Below the pieces are notes generated by a model. It saw only the letters and a list, made by a program, of their open reading frames with translations, was not told where the DNA came from and did not search any database. 64,000 nucleotides of DNA, taken from contig NZ_JAQPCN010000005.1 of assembly GCF_028464225.1 (NCBI RefSeq), positions 124,001-188,000 on the forward strand, read 5' to 3'. The translations under genes and the position numbers were made by a program. Positions 42,797 through 51,411 of this stretch are shown one piece after another (the stretch's first letter is position 1; the number at the start of each line of letters is the position of its first letter). Source of the stretch: Zeaxanthinibacter sp. PT1 (GTDB lineage: Bacteria; Bacteroidota; Bacteroidia; Flavobacteriales; Flavobacteriaceae).

Positions 42797-44191
42797 ATGA
42801 AAAAATTACTTGTGTTGCTGCTCCTGGCAACATTTACCCAAGCACAGACCAAAGACGAACAACAGATCAAATCCCTTTACAATACGGCCCTGACAGAAGG
42901 AAAGGCCTATGACTGGCTCAACCATTTATCCAACCAGATCGGCGGACGTTTATCCGGGTCTGTTCAGGCCGAGCAGGCGGTGAAATATACCCGGGAAGAA
43001 TTGGAGAAACTTGGACTTGATCGCGTATGGCTGCAGCCGGTAATGGTTCCAAAATGGGTGCGTGGCACTCCGGAATATGCCTTTATCGAAACAAAGCCGG
43101 GACTGACCAATTCTGTGCCGGTATGCGCATTAGGAGGTTCAGTAGCAACCCCTTTGGGCGGTGTTAAGGCAGAAGTTGTTGAAGTAAAAGGGATAGAAGA
43201 ACTGCAACAACTGGGCCGGGAAAAAATAGAAGGGAAAATCGTATTCTTTAACAGGCCTATGGAGGCTACGCAGATCAATACATTCAAAGCTTACGGCGGG
43301 TGCGTAGACCAACGCTACAGCGGGGCAGAGGAAGCGGCTAAATTTGGTGCGGTGGCCGTATTAGTGCGTTCAATGAATCTTAGGTTGGACGATTACCCCC
43401 ATACCGGTTCTATGAGCTATGGCGAACTTCCGGTGTCAGCAAGGATCCCGGCGGCTGCCATCAGCACCAATGGGGCCGAATTCCTAAGCACCACCCTGCA
43501 ATTACAGCCCGATATCAAGTTTTACCTGAAACAGAATTGTAAACAGCTGGAAGATGTTCAGTCGTACAACGTGATCGGGGAGATCCGTGGGAGCGAAGAA
43601 CCGGAAAAAATCATGCTCGTCGGCGGACACCTGGATTCCTGGGATCTCGGTGACGGCGCCCATGATGACGGCGCAGGCTGCGTTCAGAGTATGGAGGTTC
43701 TTCGCTTGTTTAAAGCAACCGGTTATAAGCCCAAAAAAACATTGAGAGTGGTGTTGTTTATGAATGAAGAGAACGGTTTAAGGGGAGGTACAGAATATGC
43801 CGCCCAGGCTGCAAAGAAGAATGAAAAACATGTCTTTGCCCTGGAAAGCGATGCAGGCGGATTTAGTCCCCGCGGTTTTAACTTCGATGCTCCTGATAGT
43901 TTTATGAAAACTGTGGAAAGCTGGAAACCCTTATTTGAGCCTTACCTGCTGCACCAGTTTGTCAGTGGAGGTGGAGGAGCAGACATAGGCCCGCTAAGAG
44001 GAGATGGGGTTATACTGGCCGGGTTAATTCCCGACTCCCAGCGCTATTTTGATCATCACCACGCAGAGAATGATACTTTTGAACATGTCAACAAAAGGGA
44101 ACTGGAACTAGGTGCGGCCGCTATGGCCAGCCTGGTTTATCTCTTTGATAATTACGGAAACCAGGATACAGGAACCGATAACGGCAAGTAA
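42797..44191 (+). CDS. Secreted M28-family metallopeptidase with PA domain
   Basis: A 464-residue protein with signal peptide (about 1-17, ending TQAQ). A protease-associated insert spans about residues 120-250. The catalytic domain has the M28 di-zinc set: GGHLDSWD, HDDGAG, MNEENGLRGG (catalytic Glu and bridging ligand), LESDAGG and DHHHAENDTF. Likely a periplasmic or secreted aminopeptidase or glutamate carboxypeptidase-like enzyme. Two bases separate it from ppk2, so they are co-transcribed although functionally distinct. Confidence 0.9.
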   Translation: MKKLLVLLLLATFTQAQTKDEQQIKSLYNTALTEGKAYDWLNHLSNQIGGRLSGSVQAEQAVKYTREELEKLGLDRVWLQPVMVPKWVRGTPEYAFIETKPGLTNSVPVCALGGSVATPLGGVKAEVVEVKGIEELQQLGREKIEGKIVFFNRPMEATQINTFKAYGGCVDQRYSGAEEAAKFGAVAVLVRSMNLRLDDYPHTGSMSYGELPVSARIPAAAISTNGAEFLSTTLQLQPDIKFYLKQNCKQLEDVQSYNVIGEIRGSEEPEKIMLVGGHLDSWDLGDGAHDDGAGCVQSMEVLRLFKATGYKPKKTLRVVLFMNEENGLRGGTEYAAQAAKKNEKHVFALESDAGGFSPRGFNFDAPDSFMKTVESWKPLFEPYLLHQFVSGGGGADIGPLRGDGVILAGLIPDSQRYFDHHHAENDTFEHVNKRELELGAAAMASLVYLFDNYGNQDTGTDNGK

Positions 44192-44217
44192 GCCACCGTT
44201 AAAACGGGCTAAATGAT

Positions 44218-44225
44218 TATCTTTG
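44218..44225 (+). promoter_or_regulatory. -7 element of the dual immunophilin gene
   Basis: TATCTTTG, 18 bases before ATG 44244. It excludes the in-frame start at 44223. Confidence 0.5.
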
Positions 44226-44243
44226 CCCCTTAAAAAAAATATC

Positions 44244-45176
44244 ATGCAGGACGGAATATATGCAAAGTTCAAAACTGCCAAGGGTGATATCCTGGTGGAA
44301 CTGACTTATGAAAAAACACCGGGCACAGTAGGAAATTTTGTTGCCCTGGCAGAAGGTAATATGCCTAATAAAGCTAAAGGTGAGGGCGAACCATATTACG
44401 ACGGTTTAAAGTTCCACAGGGTGATACCGGATTTTATGATACAGGGCGGTTGTCCACTGGGAACCGGGACCGGTGATCCGGGTTACAAGTTTGACGACGA
44501 ATTTCATCCGGACCTTGTACATGACACAGCCGGAGTGTTGTCTATGGCCAATGCTGGACCGGGAACGAACGGCAGCCAGTTTTTTATCACCCATGGCGCT
44601 ACTCCCTGGCTGGATAATAAGCACACCGTGTTTGGGAAGGTGGTTGAAGGACAGGAAGTAGTTGATGCAGTAGCCCAGGGCGACGAGATTAAAGAGGTCG
44701 AGATTATCCGCCAGGGTGAAAAGGCTTCTTCCTGGGACGCCTTAGAAGCTTTTCGAAAATTTGAAAGCTCAGGAGATGAAAGGCGACAGGCCGAAAAAGC
44801 CAAAGCAGAGGCAGAATTAGATAAGATTGCTGCAGGATTTGACCGGACAGACAGTGGTTTGCGCTATAAGATCATTCAGAAAGGCGATGGACCGAAAGCT
44901 GAGAAAGGGAAAACAGTTTCTGTACATTATGAAGGAGCCTTTAAAGACGGGCGGGTATTTGATTCGTCTTATAAACGAAAACAACCTATAGATTTTAAAT
45001 TAGGCATCGGACAGGTGATCCGTGGTTGGGATGAAGGTATATCCTTGCTCAAGGTAGGTGATAAAGCCAGGTTCGTCATTCCTTCAGACCTGGCGTACGG
45101 AAGTGCAGGTGCAGGTGGAGTAATTCCCCCGGATGCAACTCTTGTTTTTGATGTGGAATTGATGAAAGTGGGATAA
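44244..45176 (+). CDS. Cyclophilin-FKBP fusion peptidyl-prolyl isomerase
   Basis: A 310-residue cytoplasmic protein, since no signal is present. Residues 1-165 are a cyclophilin ([24 protein letters not shown]). A charged helical linker follows at about 170-205. Residues about 210-310 are an FKBP domain ([36 protein letters not shown]). Both active sites look intact. This order is the CFBP type of dual-family immunophilins, reported earlier in Flavobacterium and spirochaetes. Probably a folding catalyst with two proline isomerase sites. Confidence 0.93.
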   Translation: MQDGIYAKFKTAKGDILVELTYEKTPGTVGNFVALAEGNMPNKAKGEGEPYYDGLKFHRVIPDFMIQGGCPLGTGTGDPGYKFDDEFHPDLVHDTAGVLSMANAGPGTNGSQFFITHGATPWLDNKHTVFGKVVEGQEVVDAVAQGDEIKEVEIIRQGEKASSWDALEAFRKFESSGDERRQAEKAKAEAELDKIAAGFDRTDSGLRYKIIQKGDGPKAEKGKTVSVHYEGAFKDGRVFDSSYKRKQPIDFKLGIGQVIRGWDEGISLLKVGDKARFVIPSDLAYGSAGAGGVIPPDATLVFDVELMKVG

Positions 45177-45213
45177 TCCAAAATATTGCAACCTATAAGG
45201 GTAGCGAAACTAT

Positions 45214-45246
45214 AAAGCCCCTGGTCCTTCCGGATTGGGGGTTTTC
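45214..45246 (+). terminator. Terminator after the immunophilin gene
   Basis: AAGCCCC pairs with GGGGGTTTT (G-T pair) around a 15-base loop, then TTCTTAT. Moderate strength. Confidence 0.6.
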
Positions 45247-45330
45247 TTATTTAGAACGGAAAAGGCTGTAACCCAGCATCAGGATGTTCAGTAATACGAG
45301 GAGGCAGAGTAATTCTAAGAATACAGACAT
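45247..45330 (-). CDS. Candidate 27-residue single-helix membrane peptide
   Basis: ATG at 45330, stop at 45247. The peptide begins MSVFLELLCLLVLLNILML and ends FRSK: one membrane helix with a short basic tail, as in known small bacterial membrane peptides. The composition is far from random, and the stop directly abuts the terminator stem. No clear promoter element is found upstream on the minus strand, so the call rests on composition alone. Confidence 0.42.
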   Translation of the reverse strand: MSVFLELLCLLVLLNILMLGYSLFRSK

Positions 45331-45437
45331 AGTTATTGGTGTTTGGCGGGGGAACTATTTCTTATTAAAGAACAACCGGGGAGCATAAAACCCTACCGGA
45401 AGTACCGTATTTTTATATTTTCGGGAAATTAGATTGC

Positions 45438-45470
45438 ATAAAAAAATCCCGACCTGTTCGCCGGGATTCT
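45438..45470 (-). terminator. Terminator of the cold-shock gene
   Basis: On the minus strand AATCCCG pairs with CGGGATT around a ten-base loop, followed by a run of T (plus-strand A-run at 45438-45446). Confidence 0.82.
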
Positions 45471-45495
45471 ATTAAAAAAAAAATAACGTTAGTGC

Positions 45496-45690
45496 CTAGT
45501 CGATTACTGTCACATTTACGGCGTTCATTCCTTTTTTGCCTTGTTGTAGTTCAAATTCTACAACATCACCTTCACGTACTTCGTCAATTAAGCCGGAAAT
45601 GTGTACAAAGTGCTCTTCTTCTGAACCATCCTCCTTGATGAAACCATATCCTTTGGTGTCATTGAAGAATTTTACTGTTCCTTTACTCAT
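45496..45690 (-). CDS. Cold-shock domain protein
   Basis: A 64-residue single OB-fold RNA/DNA-binding protein. RNP1 is KGYGFI and RNP2 is HFVHISG. MSKGTVKFFN is the usual start. It probably melts RNA structure under cold or as a constitutive chaperone. The upstream spacer has an elaborate inverted repeat (45762-45827) that might belong to a long leader. A TAACTTCG element (minus, 45724-45731) is a possible -7 box. Confidence 0.95.
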   Translation of the reverse strand: MSKGTVKFFNDTKGYGFIKEDGSEEEHFVHISGLIDEVREGDVVEFELQQGKKGMNAVNVTVID

Positions 45691-46085
45691 AATAGATAAT
45701 TAAAAATATTGATATATAATCCGGCGAAGTTACGGTAAATAATTGAAAAAAGGCATTTTAGGGATTCTAATTGTAAAAAAATTCGCACTATAGCGGCTCA
45801 GCCCACTGGAATTGGGCCTTAGAATCCTATTGAAAATTCAGCTTTGTGCACTTCTCTATATTTCACTGCTGGCAAAATAAGTAAAGAGATCAGCTAACAG
45901 GGATTTTACATCATATTTTAAATCAGTCTGCTCATTATAAGTGAATTGTGTGCGAGCTGATGTGAAAAATTAACTATCTTACTATTACTTCCCCCGGCAG
46001 TGCCCTTTATTGCCGGCCTCCCCCTACACGGTTTCTATAACGGACCTGCATCATATTCTTTTATGCTAGTAACCAAAACTATTAT
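45691..46085. other. Intergenic region between the csp gene and a secreted-protein gene
   Basis: No gene is seen in these 395 bases. They contain the nested inverted repeat at 45762-45827, and a hairpin CCGGCA (45994-45999) with TGCCGG (46011-46016) located 70-90 bases before the next start. The rest is AT-rich. Confidence 0.6.
45762..45827. repeat. Nested inverted repeat upstream of the cold-shock gene
   Basis: GGATTCTAA (45762-45770) is perfectly complementary to TTAGAATCC (45819-45827). Inside lies GCCCA (45801-45805) with TGGGC (45813-45817). As RNA this gives a two-stem structure on either strand. On the minus strand it lies 72-137 bases before the csp start, where cold-shock leaders are often structured. 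Function not shown. Confidence 0.45.
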
Positions 46086-46910
46086 ATGATGAAAAAAGTC
46101 TATCTCTTTGTAGTGAGCTGCTGTACAGCAATGCTGCTACCTGTTACCCAATTACATGCACAGGATGAAAACCAGGAAAGGCCTGCCTATATTACCGTGA
46201 CCACCCTCCACTGGAATATGGACAAGGAAGATTTTGACATGGACAAGTGGAAGGCCATGGAAAAGGAATACCTGGATAAAGTGACCTCTAAAAATGAACA
46301 CGTAATGGGCTCCGGGTATTACCTGCATCGCTTTACGCCGGACAACCGTGAATTAGTAGCTGTCACTACATATCCCAGTTGGGAGGCCATTGACAAAGCT
46401 GCTGCACGTGATGGGGAACTGATTAAGGAAGGATGGCCTGACGAAGAGGCCAGGAAAGCTTATTTTAAAGAGCGGAATTCTTATTATGCCGATTTTCATT
46501 CCGATGAAATTTACGCGCCAATGGAAAATGTGAAACCTTTGACTGCTGACGGAGAGAAGATTGTTTTGGTAAGGAGAAGCCAGTTAAAATTCCCAGGTGA
46601 CGGTTCCTATGATGAATTCAACAAGGCACACATGGACTACGTGGATAACGTATTCCGAAAAAATGACCATATTAAAGGGTATTACCCGCTGATGCACGCA
46701 TGGGGAGCAGATCGCAGGGAGATGGTCGAAGCCTTTTACGTGGATTCCATGGATGAGCTGGATAAGATGTATGATAAGAACAATGAATTGTTCATGGCTA
46801 AATGGGATACCGAAGAAGCCAGGGAAGAAATGCAGGCCATGGCCAGCAAATATTTTACCGGCATACATGGCGATTACATCTACACCATGGTACCCGAATT
46901 ACGGAAATAA
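46086..46910 (+). CDS. Secreted protein made of two similar alpha/beta halves
   Basis: A 274-residue protein with signal peptide (about 1-25, ending LHAQ). It consists of two homologous halves, about 33-145 and 158-270. Each ends in the same pattern: WPDEEARKAYF then FHSDEIY in the first, WDTEEAREEMQ then IHGDYIY in the second. Each half resembles a ferredoxin-like dimeric alpha/beta barrel unit, so one chain may form the pseudo-dimer internally. I cannot name an enzyme activity. Single gene followed by a strong terminator. Confidence 0.7.
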   Translation: MMKKVYLFVVSCCTAMLLPVTQLHAQDENQERPAYITVTTLHWNMDKEDFDMDKWKAMEKEYLDKVTSKNEHVMGSGYYLHRFTPDNRELVAVTTYPSWEAIDKAAARDGELIKEGWPDEEARKAYFKERNSYYADFHSDEIYAPMENVKPLTADGEKIVLVRRSQLKFPGDGSYDEFNKAHMDYVDNVFRKNDHIKGYYPLMHAWGADRREMVEAFYVDSMDELDKMYDKNNELFMAKWDTEEAREEMQAMASKYFTGIHGDYIYTMVPELRK

Positions 46911-46914
46911 ATAC

Positions 46915-46951
46915 AAAAAAAGAGCGCCGATTCGGCGCTCTGACTTTTTTA
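46915..46951. terminator. Bidirectional terminator between converging genes
   Basis: AGAGCGCC (46921-46928) pairs with GGCGCTCT (46934-46941). An A-run precedes and a T-run follows, so it can serve both the two-half protein gene and the peroxiredoxin gene. Confidence 0.88.
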
Positions 46952-47587
46952 AGCGGTAGGGTCAGGGGTTAATCTCAGGTATGACCTGATTTCCTCCACT
47001 CCTCCACTGAACATCTCCCTGGCTTCTGCCGTAGGGATAGAAGGGCTGACCACTACTTTTTCACCATGTTTCCAATTGGCAGGTGTGGCAACCTTGTGAT
47101 AAGCGGTAAGCTGTAATGAATCGATCACCCTTAAAAGTTCGTGAAAATTTCTTCCCGTAGAGGCAGGGTAGGTGAGCATCAGCTTTACAGTTTTATCCGG
47201 GGCGATGATATAGACCGATCTCACGGTCTGGGTATCATCAGCATTAGGATGTATCATATCGTACAGGTCGGATACTTTTCTGTCTTCGTCTGCTATAATC
47301 GGGAAGTTAACCGTGGTCTGCTGAGTGTCATTAATATCGTTAATCCATTCCTTGTGAGAAGCCACTCCATCCACACTTAAGGCGATCATTTTTACATTTC
47401 TCTTATCAAACTCCTTCTTGAATTTAGCTGCAGTTCCCAATTCTGTAGTGCATACCGGGGTAAAATCTGCAGGGTGCGAAAATAAGATACCCCAGCTGTC
47501 ACCCAGGTAGTCGTAAAAGCTTATCTGTCCTTCTGAACTCTGTGCTGTGAAGTCAGGGGCTTTGTCCCCCAAACGTATCGTTGCCAT
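46949..47587 (-). CDS. 1-Cys peroxiredoxin (Prx6 type)
   Basis: A 212-residue thiol peroxidase. HPADFTPVCTTELG places the peroxidatic Cys at residue 46, and it is the only cysteine in the chain, so no intramolecular resolving Cys exists. The long C-terminal domain (about 150-212) is that of the Prx6 group. It needs an external reductant, which is not encoded beside it. No signal peptide is seen, so it should be cytoplasmic. Confidence 0.93.
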   Translation of the reverse strand: MATIRLGDKAPDFTAQSSEGQISFYDYLGDSWGILFSHPADFTPVCTTELGTAAKFKKEFDKRNVKMIALSVDGVASHKEWINDINDTQQTTVNFPIIADEDRKVSDLYDMIHPNADDTQTVRSVYIIAPDKTVKLMLTYPASTGRNFHELLRVIDSLQLTAYHKVATPANWKHGEKVVVSPSIPTAEAREMFSGGVEEIRSYLRLTPDPTA

Positions 47588-47756
47588 CTGTTATACATTT
47601 ATTTGGTTAATATCCTATAAAATTAATAGACCATATAGGAATAATGCCATCCTCTAGGTTAAAAATCTATTAAAATTCCCTCCGCCTCTCAGTATTCTGA
47701 TTAAACTTGGTAAGAGAAAACAGAAGCCACAGCCAATTAACTCTAATATATAAGTT

Positions 47757-48311
47757 ATGAATGCAGATACACTGGAAACACTGCGATATCCTATAGGTCA
47801 TTTCGTCAAGCCGGAAGTGGTTACGGAATTGATCCTGGCAGACTGGATCGCTGAACTGGAAGCACTGCCGGTAGATCTTGAAGACCTGGTCAGCGGTTTT
47901 ACAAAATCACAACTCGATACGCCATACCGGGAGGGAGGATGGACGGTCCGGCAGGTTGTTCATCACCTGGCAGACAGTCACCACCACAGTTATACCAGGT
48001 TCAAGTGGGCCCTGACGGAAAACAGCCCGGTCATCAAAGCCTATGATGAAAAGAAATGGGCAGAACTCCCTGACACAAAATCGGCTCCCATAGACCTTTC
48101 CCTGCAGCATCTTAAGATCGTACACCTAAAACTGGTGAAATTACTGAGAGAGATGAGTAAGGAAGATTTTAACAGGGATTTCATCCATCCCGTAGGGGAA
48201 AGGAGGATCACCCTGGAGGAAAATGCGGGCCATTACGCATGGCATGGGAAACATCATTTTGCACATATTGAAAGATTGGCACAAAGGGAAGGCTGGATTC
48301 CTGCACTCTGA
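47757..48311 (+). CDS. YfiT/DinB-fold putative thiol transferase
   Basis: A 184-residue four-helix DinB-fold protein. LRYPIGHF at the start, WTVRQVVHHLADSHHHSYTRFK, and AGHYAWHGKHHFAHI supply the three His positions of the metal site. The family includes bacillithiol S-transferases. Whether this organism makes bacillithiol is not visible here. Single gene. Confidence 0.85.
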   Translation: MNADTLETLRYPIGHFVKPEVVTELILADWIAELEALPVDLEDLVSGFTKSQLDTPYREGGWTVRQVVHHLADSHHHSYTRFKWALTENSPVIKAYDEKKWAELPDTKSAPIDLSLQHLKIVHLKLVKLLREMSKEDFNRDFIHPVGERRITLEENAGHYAWHGKHHFAHIERLAQREGWIPAL

Positions 48312-48324
48312 TAGCTGCATTCCC

Positions 48325-48882
48325 TCAGGGCTTCCACTTTATGTTACACCCGATACTGGGTTTCTGCTCCTGCTCAATGGGCTGGCCGGATAGGAGAGCG
48401 TCCATGGCCTTCCTGAGATCCTTACCGCTCAAAGGAACGTCGTTACCCGGCCTGGAATCATCCAATTGGCCGCGGTAAACCAGTTTGAGGTCCGCATCAA
48501 ACAAATAGAAATCCGGGGTGCAGGCGGCATCGTAATCTTTGGCCGTTTGCTGACTTTCATCGTATAAATAAGGAAATATATAACCTTCATTCCTGGCGGT
48601 GACCTTCATCAGGTCTGGTGCATCTTGTGGATAATTGGCAACATCATTACTGGAAATTGCGGCAAAACCGATGCCTTTGGGTTGGTATTCCTTTGCAAGC
48701 CGGGCAATTTCAGGATTAACGTGTTTGACAAAGGGGCAGTGGTTACAGATAAACATGATCACCGTGCCCTGCTCACCGGTAACCGAATGAAGGTTGCGAG
48801 TCTTATCACTGACGGTATCCATAAGACTGAATTCTGGTGCCACTGTACCAAGTGCTAACATATTACTGGGGGTTCTTGCCAT
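48325..48882 (-). CDS. Thioredoxin-fold protein of the redoxin family
   Basis: A 185-residue protein with ICNHCPFVKH, a CxxC centre in the peroxiredoxin/TlpA-like fold, then ISSNDVANYPQDAPDLM, DAACTPDFYLFD (cis-Pro loop) and YRGQLDDSRPGN. No signal peptide, so probably cytoplasmic. It belongs to a widespread family usually annotated thioredoxin-like or AhpC/TSA, with unknown partner. Converges on the YfiT-like gene with 13 bases between stops. Confidence 0.85.
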   Translation of the reverse strand: MARTPSNMLALGTVAPEFSLMDTVSDKTRNLHSVTGEQGTVIMFICNHCPFVKHVNPEIARLAKEYQPKGIGFAAISSNDVANYPQDAPDLMKVTARNEGYIFPYLYDESQQTAKDYDAACTPDFYLFDADLKLVYRGQLDDSRPGNDVPLSGKDLRKAMDALLSGQPIEQEQKPSIGCNIKWKP

Positions 48883-49071
48883 GATCTGCTACAATTTATG
48901 AACGGTGTTCAAATTTTACGTAAAGGGGTCCGGGGGTGGACCTGCGTTTATTTATTTTTATACAGGTAATATAATCATAAACCACGGGAGTTCAAACCTC
49001 CTTATTAACTTGTATGATTTGCTTTTTGGGCAAACAATGAGTATTTTAAATCTCAATAGAAAAAGAAGATT

Positions 49072-49377
49072 ATGGACAAAACATACACCTCGCTTTCAGT
49101 CGCTATTTCGGCATTACAGGAAGAAGGCTATACAGAAGATTTTAACCTCTCAGACGATGGCCTGGAGAACAAGAAACGCAAAACTGTGCATCCTGCAGAT
49201 GAGCTGGATGTGGTGAAGCATTACCGCTTTGAAGGGATGTCAAACCCGGCTGATAATACGGTACTCTACGTCATTGAAACAAAGTCCGGGGAAAAAGGAT
49301 TGTTAGTCGATGCCTATGGAGCCTATTCGGGGCAAATGCCCAAGGGGATGGTAGACAAATTAAAAATCGACTATTAG
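49072..49377 (+). CDS. Conserved small protein, unknown function
   Basis: A 101-residue soluble protein. HPADELDVVKHYRFEGMSNPADN and KGLLVDAYGAY resemble a small family common in Bacteroidota that databases sometimes label phosphoribosylpyrophosphate synthetase. It has none of the PRPP synthetase motifs and is far too short, so I do not accept that label. Confidence 0.7.
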   Translation: MDKTYTSLSVAISALQEEGYTEDFNLSDDGLENKKRKTVHPADELDVVKHYRFEGMSNPADNTVLYVIETKSGEKGLLVDAYGAYSGQMPKGMVDKLKIDY

Positions 49378-49437
49378 AAGGTAGCGAATTTTTAGTCACA
49401 CCTTATATTTTCACTTATCTTGCCCTGGGTCTAATCA

Positions 49438-49445
49438 TAAATTTG
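49438..49445 (+). promoter_or_regulatory. -7 element of the transporter-acyltransferase operon
   Basis: TAAATTTG, 12 bases before the TTG start at 49457. A TTG at 49420-49422 is 15 bases upstream, slightly closer than usual. Confidence 0.5.
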
Positions 49446-49456
49446 AGCCTCACTTT

Positions 49457-50374
49457 TTGGAACAACAGCCAGACACCTTACAGATCAATTTCAGCCCCGA
49501 TAATTTATGGATACTGAATATTGCTTTGGCATTTGTGATGTACGGTATTGCCCTGGAGATCAGCACAGCTGATTTTAAGCGGCTTTGGAAAGCCCCCAGA
49601 CCGGTTTTTACGGGTCTGCTATCACAATTCATCTTACTTCCTGCGTTGACGTTTTTCCTGGTGCTGTTTTTTAAACCAGAACCCGGGATCGCCCTCGGGA
49701 TGTTTATGGTGGCTGCCTGTCCCGGCGGTAATGTCTCCAATTTTATGACTTATCTCTCAGGGGGGAATAATGCGCTTTCCGTTAGCCTTACTGCCCTGGC
49801 CACCTTACTGGCCGTAGTTATGACCCCATTAAACTTACAGTTCTGGGGCAGTTTATACTTTCCCACCCGGGAGATCCTGGAGAAAGTTGCCCTGGCTCCC
49901 GGGGAAATGGTAAAACTGGTACTTCTCTTACTGGCCATTCCTCTTTTACTGGGGATGCTTACTCGTAGCTATTTCCCGGCTATAGCACTTAGCCTTGCCC
50001 GGAAACTGAAGTGGACAAGCCTGATCTTTTTCCTCATACTGATCGTATTGGCGTTATATGATAACAGCGAGGTATTGCAGTCTCACCTGCAAGATGTTTT
50101 CTGGATGGTGTTACTGCACAACGCGATTGCATTAGTGGCCGGGTATGGCCTGGCCAGCCTGATGCAACTAGACCGACAAGACAGGAGGACCCTGGCTATA
50201 GAGACCGGTATACAGAATTCCGGTTTGGGACTTTTGCTCATCTTTACTTTCTTTGACCAGCTGGGGACTATGGCCCTGCTCACCGCAGCATGGGGAATTT
50301 GGCACCTGGTTTCGGGATTAGCCCTTTCCGGGTATTGGAGTTCCCGTCCGCTAACCAAAAAAATTCCGGGATGA
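49457..50374 (+). CDS. Bile acid:sodium symporter (BASS) family transporter
   Basis: A 305-residue membrane protein with nine to ten helices. VAACPGGNVSNFMTYLSGGNNALSVSLTALATLLA is split over two helices and forms the sodium-site crossover of the family (ACPGG and GNNALS). AIETGIQNSGLGLLL is the second conserved segment. Start is TTG 49457, and no upstream ATG exists between it and the -7 element. Substrate unknown; bile acid itself is unlikely in a marine bacterium. Overlaps the acyltransferase start by four bases (ATGA). Confidence 0.88.
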   Translation: MEQQPDTLQINFSPDNLWILNIALAFVMYGIALEISTADFKRLWKAPRPVFTGLLSQFILLPALTFFLVLFFKPEPGIALGMFMVAACPGGNVSNFMTYLSGGNNALSVSLTALATLLAVVMTPLNLQFWGSLYFPTREILEKVALAPGEMVKLVLLLLAIPLLLGMLTRSYFPAIALSLARKLKWTSLIFFLILIVLALYDNSEVLQSHLQDVFWMVLLHNAIALVAGYGLASLMQLDRQDRRTLAIETGIQNSGLGLLLIFTFFDQLGTMALLTAAWGIWHLVSGLALSGYWSSRPLTKKIPG

Positions 50375-51405
50375 GAGAATTCTCGTATGCGCTGCTTAAG
50401 AAACTGATCCGCTTTGGGTTCTTCTGCTATTACCAGGAGGTCAGGATGCATGGTTTAAAGGATCTGCCTACAGATAAGCCGATGCTGATTTTACCCAACC
50501 ACCAGAATGCCCTGATCGATCCACTCCTTATCGCTGCCTTCGCCAAAGAAAGCCCGTTTTTCCTTACCAGGGCCGATGTCTTCTCAGGGGGGCTGCTCGA
50601 GTCGTTCTTTCGTTTTTTACATATGATCCCTATCTATCGGCTTAGGGACGGGAGAGACTCCCTGGGCAGGAATGAAGCGGTATTTGAACAATGTACCCGC
50701 TTGCTCAGGTCCGGTAAGAGTATCGTGATGTTCCCTGAAGCCAATCACAACCTGGAACGCAGGGTGAGACCGCTGAGTAAGGGGTTTACGAGGATACTGT
50801 TCGGGGCACTACAGGAGAATGCAGGGCAGGAGATCTACGTAGTTCCCGTTGGGATCAATTTTGTCCGTGCGGCAGGATTCCCGGACCGCGTAGCATTTTA
50901 TTTTGATCGTCCTGTTCCAACCCGGTCTTATTATGACCCGGAGAACGAACGTACATCGGTCATTGCCATCAGGGATGAGGTTGCGACACGCCTTCGCCGT
51001 TTAACCACCCATATCCCGGAAGAAATCTATACAGAAATACAATCAGTTTTGGAGGACAGGGGAGTGGACTATACAGACCCGGTAACTGTGAACCGTTTAA
51101 TATCAGAGATAGCTGAAGGAAAAGCCCAGGTCACGAAAAAGGAAAAGCGCAACAAAATAACCGGCAGATTGTGGGACGGAATTTTCGTTCTCCTCAATCT
51201 GCCGGTTGTACTGCTTTGGAAAATTGTTATAAAGCCACGGGTATCAGAACCTGAATTCCTGAGTACTACCCGGTTTTTATTTGCCTTACTTATCTATCCA
51301 ATAATTTACCTCGTACTCTTACTGTTCTTACCCCTCGCGGGTTCTATAATCATTGCAGTATTGCTGCATTTCTTATTTAACCTGTTGTACGTTAAATTCC
51401 GCTGA
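50371..51405 (+). CDS. PlsC-type 1-acylglycerol-3-phosphate acyltransferase-like protein
   Basis: A 344-residue membrane protein. NHQNALID carries the HxxxxD catalytic motif, FPEANHNLERRV is the EGT-like glycerol-phosphate block, and VVPVGINF is block four. Two C-terminal helices (about 265-344) form a membrane hairpin. Such two-part proteins occur often in Bacteroidota. It probably acylates a lysophospholipid or related lipid. Coupled to the BASS gene by ATGA overlap and convergent with the M14 gene, six bases between stops. Confidence 0.85.
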   Translation: MREFSYALLKKLIRFGFFCYYQEVRMHGLKDLPTDKPMLILPNHQNALIDPLLIAAFAKESPFFLTRADVFSGGLLESFFRFLHMIPIYRLRDGRDSLGRNEAVFEQCTRLLRSGKSIVMFPEANHNLERRVRPLSKGFTRILFGALQENAGQEIYVVPVGINFVRAAGFPDRVAFYFDRPVPTRSYYDPENERTSVIAIRDEVATRLRRLTTHIPEEIYTEIQSVLEDRGVDYTDPVTVNRLISEIAEGKAQVTKKEKRNKITGRLWDGIFVLLNLPVVLLWKIVIKPRVSEPEFLSTTRFLFALLIYPIIYLVLLLFLPLAGSIIIAVLLHFLFNLLYVKFR

Positions 51406-51411
51406 GCAAGC

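Noticed and set aside
49072-49377. Phosphoribosylpyrophosphate synthetase
   Set aside because: This label occurs for similar small proteins, but the PRPP-binding loop and catalytic flexible loop are absent and the protein has only 101 residues.
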